A DNA stretch of 39,896 nt, taken from an uncultured Collinsella sp. Lineage in GTDB: Bacteria > Actinomycetota > Coriobacteriia > Coriobacteriales > Coriobacteriaceae. The translations under genes and the position numbers were made by a program. The notes beneath the pieces were generated by a model. That model was not told the DNA's origin and searched no databases. It worked only from the letters and a program-made list of their open reading frames with translations. The stretch lies in contig CABUNB010000022.1 in the NCBI GenBank assembly GCA_902492755.1, forward strand, positions 1-39,896. Reading direction: 5' to 3'. Shown one piece after another: positions 7,345 through 15,960 of the stretch (the stretch's first letter is position 1; every line of letters begins with the position of its first letter).

Positions 7345-8310
7345 CTACGAGCGACGCGGCTCGGGAACCACGAGCCTATCGGGGCTCGCGCCCTCGGCAT
7401 CCATCAGGCTCACGTAGCGAATCGACGGATCCCCATACATCGCGTAGTAATAATTGCCCGTGCGCGCGCTAAAGCATCCGGTATAGATAGTCTTCTCGAA
7501 CTTGCCATCGCCCATCCTGGACGCCCCCTCAATCATCACCACGCCCTCGAGTGAACGGAACATGCGGACGACGTTTTCGGTCTCGCTCTCCTTTTGCGGG
7601 TAATTGGCATTGAGGTACGCCGCCTTTACAAAACGGCTCGGCGAATAGCAATCGCCCGGAATACCGCGCATGCCGGCACCCGCGCCATAGGGCTTGAGCT
7701 CGGCGCCACGCCATGTCGCCGTCTGCGGAAAATCGCTTGTGGCAGTGATATAGGTGCGCAGGTTTTCCATGTGCCACGGGAAGGTCGGCTGGTTGGCAAG
7801 GGTGTCGACCGGATCGTCGTATACATGCAGGCCGTCAGCCATCATTTCGACCACGATGCTGCGCTGGCTGTCGCCGATAATCCAATGGAGCAGCGACACG
7901 CCCAGCCCCTCTCCTGCAGATTTGGCGACAATCACCGTATCGCGCAGCGCGGTCTCGACCTCATCGACCGTCGAGAACGTCGCTGCCACCCACAGGGGAA
8001 ACTCATAGGCCGCGATATTGGTCTTGCCGTCGACAGGGTCCTCGGCATACTCGGCATAACCCGGGAAATTGAGACCCGCCACGGCGAGGCCCGCATCGTT
8101 GCCGCAGTCGAAGAACATAGGGTAGTTCTTGTAATCGATGCACATGCCGATTACCGCGTGTGCCGCCGACGCATCGTCGATAAACGAATACGGAATGTGG
8201 AACCCGCGCGGCATCACGCGAACCTGTTGGCCGTAGTCAAAGCTCCAGTCGAGGTTGCGGCCCAGATACATGTGGCCAGAATTATCGGTAAATCGAATGC
8301 TCGTGCACAT
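7345..8310 (-). CDS. bsh: Choloylglycine hydrolase (bile salt hydrolase family)
   Basis: 321 residues. The start at 8310 is fixed by AGGAGG four bases upstream and by the family need for Cys2 as the N-terminal nucleophile after Met removal (MCTS); the longer open frame to 8373 is not used. The expected active-site set is visible: Cys2, Arg18, Asp21 (GRNLDW), Asn81 (AGLNFPG), Asn173 (LANQPTF) and Arg226 (SPSRF). The family is Ntn-hydrolases that cut the amide bond of glycine- or taurine-conjugated bile acids (BSH) or of penicillin V (PVA). Gut setting and length favour BSH, but the split needs phylogeny. No signal peptide, so cytoplasmic. Monocistronic. Confidence 0.93.
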   Translation of the reverse strand: MCTSIRFTDNSGHMYLGRNLDWSFDYGQQVRVMPRGFHIPYSFIDDASAAHAVIGMCIDYKNYPMFFDCGNDAGLAVAGLNFPGYAEYAEDPVDGKTNIAAYEFPLWVAATFSTVDEVETALRDTVIVAKSAGEGLGVSLLHWIIGDSQRSIVVEMMADGLHVYDDPVDTLANQPTFPWHMENLRTYITATSDFPQTATWRGAELKPYGAGAGMRGIPGDCYSPSRFVKAAYLNANYPQKESETENVVRMFRSLEGVVMIEGASRMGDGKFEKTIYTGCFSARTGNYYYAMYGDPSIRYVSLMDAEGASPDRLVVPEPRRS

Positions 8311-8373
8311 AGCGCCTCCTAGCTTTACGTTCTTGCTAAGTTCATTGTCACCAAACAAAAAGGCGCTAAACAC

Positions 8374-8410
8374 AAAAGCCCGGACATGACAACAATGTCA
8401 CGCCCGGGCC
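8374..8410 (-). terminator. Intrinsic terminator of the deformylase-like gene at 8441
   Basis: On the minus strand GCCCGGGCGTGACA pairs with TGTCATGTCCGGGC (one mispaired patch), followed by TTTTGTG. It lies 30 bp after the stop of the minus-strand gene and 63 bp before the bile salt hydrolase start. Confidence 0.8.
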
Positions 8411-8440
8411 AAAAGAGACGAAGTGCGGTGCTTTGGTCCC

Positions 8441-8860
8441 CTAGACCAACTTTCCAAGACAGTGGTCGATCATATGCTGGACCATCTGTGCCTCGAAGCC
8501 GACGAAGTCCTGCTTGCGCTCGCGCATCTTGCCGTCAACGATCACGTCATAAGCAACCTTGCACTTGATATAGCGCGTGGACTTGGTGACCTCCTCGTGC
8601 GTCAGGCAGCTCTCCTCCATCTTGCTGGCGCCCAGGCCAAACACCAGACGGGGGTTGTAGAGCACGTGGGGCTCGCCGGCATCGTCCAAATAGACGCAGA
8701 CCTTCTTGGTGACGCCGATCTGGTTGGCGGCCAAGCAGCCGGCATCATCGAGCGACTTGATGGTATCGATCAGGTCCTGAGCAACCGACTCGTCCTCGAC
8801 GGTCGCAACCTCGCAACGCTGGGACAGGATAGCCTCGTCGTGGCAAAGCTCTTTAATCAT
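8441..8860 (-). CDS. Peptide-deformylase-like protein lacking the catalytic glutamate
   Basis: 139 residues from the ATG at 8860, which has GGAGG five bases upstream; a second ATG at 8872 overlaps that site and is less likely. Motif I is CLAANQIG (42-49, Gln47 present), motif II is EESCLT (82-87, Cys85) and motif III is HMIDH (129-133). Motif III in active deformylases is HExDH, whose glutamate is the general base; here it is methionine (codon ATG, read directly in the sequence). The metal ligands Cys85, His129 and His133 remain. The protein is therefore probably a metal-binding pseudoenzyme or one with another chemistry (inference). It shares size and layout with the gene at 752-1162, so the two are likely paralogues. 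Confidence 0.87.
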   Translation of the reverse strand: MIKELCHDEAILSQRCEVATVEDESVAQDLIDTIKSLDDAGCLAANQIGVTKKVCVYLDDAGEPHVLYNPRLVFGLGASKMEESCLTHEEVTKSTRYIKCKVAYDVIVDGKMRERKQDFVGFEAQMVQHMIDHCLGKLV

Positions 8861-9053
8861 ACGTTCCTCCATAGGGGTCGTTGTAACCGCTTAAGTATAC
8901 GGTACCCACACATTCTCATGCGAAAAATACCGTCCGTCTGCTACAAAGCGCCGAACATCAACATGCGAGGAACAACAGCGTCGTAAAGGGGCTATAGTGG
9001 GTGAGTTCGTGTCAATCGGCCTAAACTCGGGGCCGAACAAGGAAAGGGTATGC

Positions 9054-10367
9054 ATGGACGAACTATTTCACGTCAGCGAGCGCAAGTCCACAATCGGGAC
9101 CGAACTCCGCGCTGGACTGACAACATTCCTGGCGATGGCCTACATCATCGCCGTCAACCCCGCGGTGCTCTCGGGCGCTGGCATCGATGCAGGAGCGCTC
9201 GCCTGCGCCACCTGCCTGGGCGCCGGCATCATGACCATCTGCATGGGTATCTTCGCCAACCGCCCGCTCGCCTGTGCGTCGGGCCTGGGCATCAACGCCA
9301 TGATCGCGGGCATCGCCACCACCATGTGCGGCGGTGACTGGCACGTGGCCATGAGCGTTATCTTCCTCGAGGGTGTCGTTATCTTGCTGCTCGTCCTGTG
9401 CGGCCTGCGCGAGGCCATCATGGACGCCATCCCCGTGGTCCTGCGCCACGCCATCTCGGTTGGTCTGGGCCTGTTTATCGCCATGATCGGCCTGTGCGAC
9501 GCCGGCATCATCACCGCTGGTGCCGGTACGCTCGTCGGCCTGGGCGACATCACTTCTCCCACCTTTATCGTCGGCATCATCTCCATCGTCGTGACGGTTG
9601 CCCTGGCCTCCCGCAACGTGCCGGGCTCGCTGCTCATCGGCATCATCGTCGCCGTTATCGCCGGTATCCCGCTGGGCGTCACCCATGCGCCCGAGGGCCT
9701 CATCGCACCGCTCGACTTCTCGACCTTTGGCGCCCCGTTTGCCAGCACTGCCGACGGCAACATGGCTATTGTGAAGGTTCTGACCGACCCGATGCTGCTC
9801 GTCGTGGCCTTCTCGCTGCTCATGAGCGACTTCTTTGACACCATGGGCACCGCCATGGCTGTCGCCAAACAGGGCGAGTTCTTGACCGAGGACGGCAATG
9901 TCGAGGACATCCGTCCCATCCTGGTCGTCGACTCCGTGGCCGCTGCTGCCGGTGGCTTTATGGGCGTCTCCTCCATCACCACCTTCGTCGAGTCCACCTC
10001 TGGCGCTGCCGACGGTGGCCGCACGGGCCTCACCTCCGTCACCACCGGCGTGCTGTTCATTCTCGCCGCGTTCTTCTCCCCCATCGTCACCATCGTTTCC
10101 AGCGCCGCCACCTGCGGTGCTCTGGTCTACGTCGGCTACCTCATGATGAGCGAGGCCTCCGAGATCGACTGGTCCGACGTGTCGCAGGGTTTCCCGGCGT
10201 TCATGATTGTCGCCGGCGTGCCCTTCACCTACTCCATCTCTGCCGGCATTGGCCTGGGCTTTATCGCCTACGTGATCGTCGCGCTCTTTAAGGGCGAAGC
10301 CTCCAAGATCAAGCCGCTCATGTGGATCGCAGCCCTTGCCTTCCTCGTCTACTTCTTCGTGGCATAA
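9054..10367 (+). CDS. NCS2 purine permease (AzgA/PbuG type)
   Basis: 437 residues, about 12-14 hydrophobic segments. The N-terminus TELRAGLTTFLAMAYIIAVNPAVLS, the block CASGLGINAMIA and the later SDFFDTMGTAM and SSITTFVESTSGAADGGRTGL are hallmarks of the adenine/guanine/hypoxanthine branch of NCS2 (AzgA, YgfQ, PbuG/PbuO). Proton-coupled uptake of purine bases is the expected role. The ATG at 9054 follows AAGGAAAGGG; the upstream frame to 8997 has no ribosome site. No purine riboswitch was recognised in the 190-bp leader. Followed by a strong terminator, so monocistronic. Confidence 0.94.
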   Translation: MDELFHVSERKSTIGTELRAGLTTFLAMAYIIAVNPAVLSGAGIDAGALACATCLGAGIMTICMGIFANRPLACASGLGINAMIAGIATTMCGGDWHVAMSVIFLEGVVILLLVLCGLREAIMDAIPVVLRHAISVGLGLFIAMIGLCDAGIITAGAGTLVGLGDITSPTFIVGIISIVVTVALASRNVPGSLLIGIIVAVIAGIPLGVTHAPEGLIAPLDFSTFGAPFASTADGNMAIVKVLTDPMLLVVAFSLLMSDFFDTMGTAMAVAKQGEFLTEDGNVEDIRPILVVDSVAAAAGGFMGVSSITTFVESTSGAADGGRTGLTSVTTGVLFILAAFFSPIVTIVSSAATCGALVYVGYLMMSEASEIDWSDVSQGFPAFMIVAGVPFTYSISAGIGLGFIAYVIVALFKGEASKIKPLMWIAALAFLVYFFVA

Positions 10368-10394
10368 CGGCACAGCCCGCCAAAGCAAAACCAT

Positions 10395-10436
10395 AAGGCG
10401 CAGAGTCGCACCAAGCGGCTCTGCGCCTTTCTTTTA
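10395..10436 (+). terminator. Intrinsic terminator of the purine permease
   Basis: AAGGCGCAGAG pairs perfectly with CTCTGCGCCTT, followed by TCTTTT; 28 bp after the stop. Confidence 0.92.
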
Positions 10437-10504
10437 GCGACGGTCCCTACACCGACGTGCGACAATCGTGTTTGTAGATGTCGAAATGCAGAGAGAAGCC
10501 CGTC

Positions 10505-11170
10505 ATGAAAGCGTGCCAAAAGCAGATAACCGTTTATTCAGAGTGTGCGGAAGGCGCGCCTGTCATCTACCTCCCCGTGGTTGTGGGCGACGGTAGTGGA
10601 GTCTACGAGCGCTGCCGAGAGCTCGACTGCCCGCCATTCACCCTTGTTGCCATTGGCGGACTCGACTGGAATCGTGAGCTGAGCCCCTGGGCATGCGATG
10701 GTACCGTACGCGATAGCGAGCCCTTTGGCGGACAGGCTGCCGGTTTTCTCGATGAGCTACTGAATCAGATAATCCCACAGGTCGAATCATCACTTCCCTG
10801 CCCGCCTTCCTGGCGCGGCATTGCCGGTTACTCATTGGCAGGCCTCTTTTCGCTTTGGGCCCTCTGGCAGACCGATGTCTTTGACCGCGCCGCAAGCGCA
10901 TCGGGCTCCCTGTGGTTTCCTGGCTTTATCGACTACGCGCACGAGTACACGATGTCGAACGCGCCCGATGCCGTCTATCTGTCACTCGGCAAAAAGGAGA
11001 CTAAGACACCCAACCGCATGATGAGGCACGTCCTCGAAGACACACGCGCCATGGAAAAACTGCTCGGCGAACGTGGTATTCCCGCGACGCTGGAGCTCAA
11101 CCCCGGCAACCACTTTGCCCAAACTGACCTGCGCATGGCACGCGGCATCCACTGGATACTGACGCATTAA
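10505..11170 (+). CDS. Alpha/beta-hydrolase-fold esterase-like protein
   Basis: 221 residues from the ATG at 10505 (AGAGAGAAG about six bases upstream); an in-frame ATG at 10478 has no ribosome site. The nucleophile elbow GYSLAGL (near 108-114), late GNH with a candidate catalytic His (about 200), and the preceding YLSLGKKETK strand, where the acid usually sits, match the esterase-D/IroE-like group that also includes siderophore esterases. No signal peptide. Cytoplasmic ester hydrolysis is likely, substrate unknown. Confidence 0.8.
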   Translation: MKACQKQITVYSECAEGAPVIYLPVVVGDGSGVYERCRELDCPPFTLVAIGGLDWNRELSPWACDGTVRDSEPFGGQAAGFLDELLNQIIPQVESSLPCPPSWRGIAGYSLAGLFSLWALWQTDVFDRAASASGSLWFPGFIDYAHEYTMSNAPDAVYLSLGKKETKTPNRMMRHVLEDTRAMEKLLGERGIPATLELNPGNHFAQTDLRMARGIHWILTH

Positions 11171-11210
11171 AAATGGCGTCCACGCGTACATACGCATAGA
11201 CGCCATTTTT
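11169..11210. terminator. Bidirectional intrinsic terminator
   Basis: AAAAATGGCGTC (11169-11180) pairs with GACGCCATTTTT (11199-11210). It separates the convergent esterase and uracil-permease genes. Confidence 0.9.
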
Positions 11211-11230
11211 AATTTGGCTGAACACAGCTA

Positions 11231-12565
11231 CTATTCAGCAGTCTCCTCAAGCTCGGAAGTATCGAACTCAAAGTCGTTACCGGGCAGGATGGCGTTGAGC
11301 ACAATGCCCACCAGCGAGCCCACGGCAAGGCCCGAAAGCGAAATCGTCACGCCGCCCAGCTCCAGCACGATGGCACCGGTGGCACTGTAGGCAATGCCGA
11401 GCGAAAGCACGAGCACCAGAGCCGCCACCAGCACGTTGCGGTTGTTCTGGAAATCAACCTGGTTCTCGATCAGGTTGCGAACGCCCACGGCGCTGATCAT
11501 GCCGTAGAGCACAAGCGACACGCCGCCGATAACGCATGCCGGCATAGCAGCGATCACAGCAGCAAACTTGGGGCAGAACGAAAGCACAATGGCACAGCAG
11601 GCGGCAATGCGAATCACGCGCGGGTCGAACACGCGCGTCAGGGCAAGCACACCGGTGTTCTCGCCATACGTCGTATTGGCAGGGGCGCCAAAGAGCGATG
11701 CCAAGATAGTCGCCAGGCCATCGCCGAGCAGGGTACGGTGCAGACCGGGATCGGCAATGTAATTGCGTTCGCAGGTAGAGCCAATGGCGGAAATATCTCC
11801 AATGTGCTCAATCATGGTCGCAAAGGCCAGTGGCATGATGGTGATAATGGGCGTCGTGGCAAGACTGCTATCGAACTGCGGTCCAAAGAGCGCGAACACG
11901 GTGTTGTCCCACACGACAGGTAGACCGACCCACGGCGCGGCGGCAACCCCCGAAAAATCAACCTCGCCCAGCACCGCCGCAACGGCATAGCTCACCACAA
12001 CGCCCAGCAGAATCGGCACGATCTTGACCATGCCACGGCCCCAAATGTTGCAGATGATGATCACGGCAACGGCAATAACAGCAACAAACCAGTTGGTCTG
12101 GCAGTTAGCAATGGCAGAGCTTGCCAGGATCAAGCCGATGGAAATGACGATGGGGCCAGTCACCACCGGCGGGAAGAAACGCATGACACGCTTGGCGCCA
12201 AAGGCGCGGAACAGGGCCGCAAGCACCGGATAGAGCAGGCCGGCACAAGCTACGCCCAGGCAAGCGTAGGGCAAAAGCTCGGCCTCGCCGTTGGGCGCAA
12301 TGGCGGCATAACCCGCGATAAAGGCAAACGAGGAGCCCAGGAACGCGGGCACCTTACCGCGCGATAGAAAATGAAACAGCAGCGTGCCGATGCCGGCGAA
12401 CAGAAGCGTCGCCGAAACGGAAAGGCCGGTGAGCACGGGCACGAGCACCGTGGCTCCGAACATCGCAAACATGTGTTGCAAACCCAACACAAACATGCGC
12501 GGGCGGCCGAGCGACGATGCATCGTAGATGGCATCGGTGACGGCGGGCGTCGAAGACTGGGACAT
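11231..12565 (-). CDS. uraA: NCS2 uracil permease (UraA type)
   Basis: 444 residues; the ATG at 12565 has AAAGGA five bases upstream, so the longer frame to 12739 is discounted. LGLQHMFAMFGATVLVPVLTG near the N-terminus, GSSFAFI in helix 3, and IEHIGDISAIG and APANTTYGENTGVLALT in the middle are the UraA-branch signatures, including the substrate-binding glutamates of helix 8 and helix 10. About fourteen helices expected. It imports uracil by proton symport. It belongs to a different NCS2 branch from the purine permease at 9054. The acidic tail is unusual but harmless. Confidence 0.92.
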   Translation of the reverse strand: MSQSSTPAVTDAIYDASSLGRPRMFVLGLQHMFAMFGATVLVPVLTGLSVSATLLFAGIGTLLFHFLSRGKVPAFLGSSFAFIAGYAAIAPNGEAELLPYACLGVACAGLLYPVLAALFRAFGAKRVMRFFPPVVTGPIVISIGLILASSAIANCQTNWFVAVIAVAVIIICNIWGRGMVKIVPILLGVVVSYAVAAVLGEVDFSGVAAAPWVGLPVVWDNTVFALFGPQFDSSLATTPIITIMPLAFATMIEHIGDISAIGSTCERNYIADPGLHRTLLGDGLATILASLFGAPANTTYGENTGVLALTRVFDPRVIRIAACCAIVLSFCPKFAAVIAAMPACVIGGVSLVLYGMISAVGVRNLIENQVDFQNNRNVLVAALVLVLSLGIAYSATGAIVLELGGVTISLSGLAVGSLVGIVLNAILPGNDFEFDTSELEETAE

Positions 12566-12687
12566 GGAAGTCCTTTCGAATGGAAGGGCGATCAGGCATA
12601 TCGGATAACCTGCCCGAACGATACGATCCGAACCATTGTACGTGATACGCCATGTCTCGCACGCGCCGTCACCTGCAAACGGTAGCG

Positions 12688-13821
12688 TTACTTCCAAACG
12701 CGCTCGGCAATGCGCCTGACCAGCGCAATCTTTGCCCACTGCTCGTCCTCGGTCAGCTTATTGCCAATCTCGCAGCTGGCAAAGCCACACTGCGGAGACA
12801 GATACAGGTTCTCGAGCGGCACGCACTTTGCCGCCTCGCGGATGCGCTCGACGATAACATCCTCGTTCTCGAGCTCTGCCGCCTTGGTGGTTACCAAGCC
12901 CAGCACGACCTTCTTGCCGGGAGCAACGTACTTGAGCGGCTCAAAACCACCGGCGCGGGGCGTGTCGAACTCCAGATAGAACGCGTCAACGTCCTCATGC
13001 GCAAACAGATACGGCGCAATGGGGTCGTAGCCGCCTTCAAAAGCGTAGGTGGAGTGGTAGTTGCCGCGGCATACATGCGTGTTGATGACCAGATCGTCGG
13101 GCTTGCCCGCGATGGCGGCATTGTTGAGCGCCACGCCCAGCTCGCTCACCTTTTGCAGGTCAACCGGGTTCATGCCGGTCTTGGACACAAAGTCGGTATC
13201 GCAATAGATACCCCAGGTGCAGTCATCAAATTGGATGTTGCGGCAGCCCGCGGCATACAGGTCGGCAATCACGGTGCGGTATGCTGCGGCGATGGCATCG
13301 GCGAGCTCTTCGTCAGTCTTGTAGACGGCGCGCAGACTCTCCTGCTGGCCATCGCAGCGGTCGAGCGTAACCTCCGAGAACGTCTGGATCGGCGCCGGAA
13401 TGGTCTGGCGCGCGACCTGGCCCTCGCCCTCGAGCGCCTTGACAAATTTGAAGTGCTCGACGAACGGATGGTTTTCGCCGCTAATGGGACCGGTCACCAC
13501 GGCAGTGTCGGCGGTAGTCTCCTCATCGTGGAACATGTAGCCCGTGCGCGAGGCGCGGCGCTCAATGCCGTTGAGTCCCCACATAAAATCGAGATGCCAG
13601 TAGCTGCGGCGGAACTCGCCATCGGTGATCACCTGCAAGCCAGCGGCCTTTTGCTTAGCCACCAAATCGCGAATGGCCTCGTCCTCGACGGCCTTAAGGC
13701 CGGCGGCGTCGAGCGTGCCCGCGGCATAGGCGGCACGTGCATCCTTAACAGCCTGGGGACGAAGAAAGCTGCCGACGATATCGGCGCGAAACGGCGCGTT
13801 CGGTTGAATCAAGGTGCTCAT
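12688..13821 (-). CDS. Cobalamin-independent methionine synthase-like protein (MetE C-terminal family, YxjG/YxjH type)
   Basis: 377 residues, the ATG at 13821 with AAAGGGAG six bases upstream. It corresponds to the zinc-bearing C-terminal half of MetE only: DIVGSFLRP near the N-terminus, a central NIQFDDCTWG, then INTHVCRGN (zinc ligands His and Cys) and SPQCGF (third ligand Cys). Such short proteins (B. subtilis YxjG/YxjH) use a methyl donor other than methyltetrahydrofolate-polyglutamate or take part in thiol methyl transfer; the exact reaction is not settled for this one. A T-N11-A palindrome lies between it and the upstream LysR gene on the same strand, so that regulator is the likely activator. 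Confidence 0.87.
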   Translation of the reverse strand: MSTLIQPNAPFRADIVGSFLRPQAVKDARAAYAAGTLDAAGLKAVEDEAIRDLVAKQKAAGLQVITDGEFRRSYWHLDFMWGLNGIERRASRTGYMFHDEETTADTAVVTGPISGENHPFVEHFKFVKALEGEGQVARQTIPAPIQTFSEVTLDRCDGQQESLRAVYKTDEELADAIAAAYRTVIADLYAAGCRNIQFDDCTWGIYCDTDFVSKTGMNPVDLQKVSELGVALNNAAIAGKPDDLVINTHVCRGNYHSTYAFEGGYDPIAPYLFAHEDVDAFYLEFDTPRAGGFEPLKYVAPGKKVVLGLVTTKAAELENEDVIVERIREAAKCVPLENLYLSPQCGFASCEIGNKLTEDEQWAKIALVRRIAERVWK

Positions 13822-13861
13822 AGATATCTCCCTTTGCATTGGTTGCTTTACTGGGACAGAG

Positions 13862-13930
13862 TATGAGCGCTCATATGGCTATCGTAAAATATACGTTTAT
13901 AACAGTTTGATATAGATGCTTCCTATATCA
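13862..13930. promoter_or_regulatory. LysR-type operator and a 14-bp palindrome upstream of the MetE-like gene
   Basis: TGATATAG (13908-13915) and CTATATCA (13923-13930) form a perfect 8-bp inverted repeat with a 7-bp centre containing a T-N11-A core, as LysR regulators bind. A second perfect palindrome, TATGAGCGCTCATA (13862-13875), lies 41 bp before the ATG. Both are in the 155-bp gap between the LysR gene and its presumed target. Confidence 0.6.
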
Positions 13931-13976
13931 GTCTGGACCGCCATAAAGAAATTTGACCCGCGCGGAGCACAGCAGC

Positions 13977-14873
13977 CTAGATATGCTGACGAATCGCGTC
14001 GATATAGGCCTGCCCATAGCGCGTGAGCGTCGTATTTTTGCGCGTGATAATGCCGATCTCCATGTATTCGTCCACATCGAGCGGAATCGAGATAATACCC
14101 GGCCCGTTGAGCTCGTGGCTGATCACGCCCGAACACACCGTGTAACCGTTAAGGCCCATAGCTAGGTTGAACAACGTCGCACGGTCACGCACGCGGATAT
14201 TCTTGCGACGCTCAAAGGTCGAGGTCAGTTCCTCGGAATAGTAAAACGAGTTATAGCTGCCCTGCTCATAGGACAGGAACGGGTAGTCCTCGAGATCTTC
14301 GAGCGTCACGCTGGCATGGTCCGCCAGTGGATGGTCGGCGCACACGAAGACATGCGGCGTAGCGCAGAAAAGCCCCTCGAATACGAGCTCGTTGGCGGCA
14401 AGCATGCGCTCGATAACCTCGCGGTTATGCTCAGATAAGTACAGGATGCCCAGTTCGCTTTTCATATGCGCGACATCCTCGATAATCTCGTGAGTCTGCT
14501 CCTCGCGCAGGGTGAAGTCGTAACGCGCGGCATCGAACTCGCGGATCACGTCAACAAACGCGTTAACGGCAAAGGAATAATGCTGGCAACTCACGCTAAA
14601 GTGCGGCACCTGCTCGGACGTGCCTTTGTACTTGCCCTCGAGCAGGTCGGCCTGGTCGAGCACCTGGCGCGCGTAGCCCAAGAAGGTCTCGCCTTCCTCG
14701 GACACAATGACGCCCTTGTTGGTGCGCTCAAAGATATGCACACCCATCTCGTTTTCGAGATCGCGGATCGACGCGGTGATCGAGGGCTGCGACACAAAGA
14801 GCCGGCGCGAGGCCTCGGTGATGCTGCCGCATTCGGCAACCTTAACGACATATCTGAGCTGCTGAAGCTTCAT
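13977..14873 (-). CDS. LysR-family transcriptional regulator (CysB/MetR-like)
   Basis: 298 residues; the ATG at 14873 follows GGGAGAAGG, giving the standard MKLQQLRYVVKVAECGSITEAS start of LysR proteins. HTH about 1-60 (FVSQPSITASIRDLE), effector domain from about 90. It lies 10 bp after the HAD gene stop, so the two are co-transcribed and probably translationally coupled. Downstream on the same strand is the MetE-like gene with a LysR box, suggesting control of methionine or thiol metabolism (inference). Confidence 0.93.
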   Translation of the reverse strand: MKLQQLRYVVKVAECGSITEASRRLFVSQPSITASIRDLENEMGVHIFERTNKGVIVSEEGETFLGYARQVLDQADLLEGKYKGTSEQVPHFSVSCQHYSFAVNAFVDVIREFDAARYDFTLREEQTHEIIEDVAHMKSELGILYLSEHNREVIERMLAANELVFEGLFCATPHVFVCADHPLADHASVTLEDLEDYPFLSYEQGSYNSFYYSEELTSTFERRKNIRVRDRATLFNLAMGLNGYTVCSGVISHELNGPGIISIPLDVDEYMEIGIITRKNTTLTRYGQAYIDAIRQHI

Positions 14874-14883
14874 AGCCTTCTCC

Positions 14884-15792
14884 CTAGACGTTCGTGACGT
14901 CGAAACCCGTCGCGTCCATCTGACGCATAAACGACGGCATCTCCCCCGTCGCGGCGCAGGCGGCAATCTGATGTAGAGCCCCGGCGACCGCATCGTCTGC
15001 CGCAGCGCCGATATGCCAGCGCGCGGCAGCCGTGACGGCCTCGTTGGCATTGGCGACTGCAACGGAATTGGGAACGGCATCGATCATGGGCAAATCGTTA
15101 TCGGAATCGCCGAATACGGCCACCTCGTCGGGCGTCAGGCCCAAAGCGCGCGCCAGCTCCAGCGCAGCACAGCCCTTGTCCCAGCCGGTCGGAAGAACGT
15201 CGAACAGGCGCACGCGGTTGTTGGGAAACACGAGCGAGAGCTCCGGCACCTCGGCGGCAACACGCTTGCGCAGCTCGGCGAGCTCCTCGCGCGAACGGGC
15301 ACTCCAGATATTCGCCTTGTATACCGGGGCATCGTCAACGACAGGACGACAGGGAGCCTCTTCGCCCTTGAGCCACGCGTTGCCGCCTGACTCCATGGCG
15401 CGACGCACACGCTCGGGATCGCTTGTCACGCAATAGGCGTCGTTGTCCCAAAAGTCATCACCCAGACGGTAGACCTTCAGATAGGTATCGTCGGTCTCTT
15501 GCTCCAGGTAGTCGGCCAGGCGCATCAGGGCATCGTTATCAGTTGTGCGCGAGGCAACCGCCTCGCCATCGACAAACATCACCTGGCCGTTGCAAAACGC
15601 ACCGGTCGAGAAGCACTCGGAGCGATTGCGGAACATCCAGCCCATCGCGGACGGCTGGCGACCCGAAACCGGGCCAAAATGCAGGCCCGCCGCTTGCATG
15701 GCATGAATGCCCTCGATGGCGTAGTCGCTGGCGCCATCGTGTCCAGCAGGAATCAGCGTATCGTCCATATCGGTCAGCACAAGTTTGATCAT
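14884..15792 (-). CDS. Cof-type HAD-superfamily phosphatase
   Basis: 302 residues. HAD motif I DMDDT (about 8-12, nucleophile Asp8 and acid Asp10), motif II Ser in GPVSGRQ, Lys in DKGCA, and motif IV GDSDNDLPMI are all present, with the C2-type cap between, as in Cof/YidA sugar-phosphate or FMN phosphatases. GAGGGGACCTT precedes the ATG. First gene of a two-gene unit with the LysR regulator. A phosphatase acting on a pyridoxal, flavin or sugar phosphate is possible; the substrate cannot be told. Confidence 0.9.
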   Translation of the reverse strand: MIKLVLTDMDDTLIPAGHDGASDYAIEGIHAMQAAGLHFGPVSGRQPSAMGWMFRNRSECFSTGAFCNGQVMFVDGEAVASRTTDNDALMRLADYLEQETDDTYLKVYRLGDDFWDNDAYCVTSDPERVRRAMESGGNAWLKGEEAPCRPVVDDAPVYKANIWSARSREELAELRKRVAAEVPELSLVFPNNRVRLFDVLPTGWDKGCAALELARALGLTPDEVAVFGDSDNDLPMIDAVPNSVAVANANEAVTAAARWHIGAAADDAVAGALHQIAACAATGEMPSFMRQMDATGFDVTNV

Positions 15793-15832
15793 AAGGTCCC
15801 CTCGGTCATTCTTAATCCCGTCTATTGTACCG

Positions 15833-15934
15833 ACCTGCCAAAAAGGGACAGGTTTATTTTGGCAGGTTTTATCTGGAAAAACGCAAAGCCCCAGTTGTTA
15901 CCTGCCAAAATAAACCTATCCCTATTTGGCAGGT
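15833..15934. repeat. REP-like pair, head to head (class A, GGCAGGT arms)
   Basis: Two 35-bp units face each other (15833-15867 and about 15900-15934). Each unit is itself an inverted repeat: ACCTGCCAAA at one end, TTTGGCAGGT at the other, with an AGGGACAGG or AGGGATAGG core next to TTTATT. A further copy of the same class is at 36746-36780. They lie between the HAD start and the TPP riboswitch. The layout is like the paired REP (BIME) elements moved by RAYT transposases; no such transposase gene is in the window. Confidence 0.8.
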
Positions 15935-15960
15935 GCGCTAGTATAGGGAACAACAGATTC

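Noticed and set aside
8873..9053. Purine riboswitch before the purine permease
   Set aside because: No three-way junction with the conserved loop sequences was visible.
9063..10394. 443-codon minus-strand open frame inside the purine permease
   Set aside because: Low-complexity His/Gly/Asp composition typical of an antisense shadow.
12652..13866. 404-codon plus-strand open frame opposite the MetE-like gene
   Set aside because: Antisense shadow; no ribosome site, while the minus-strand gene has zinc-ligand motifs.
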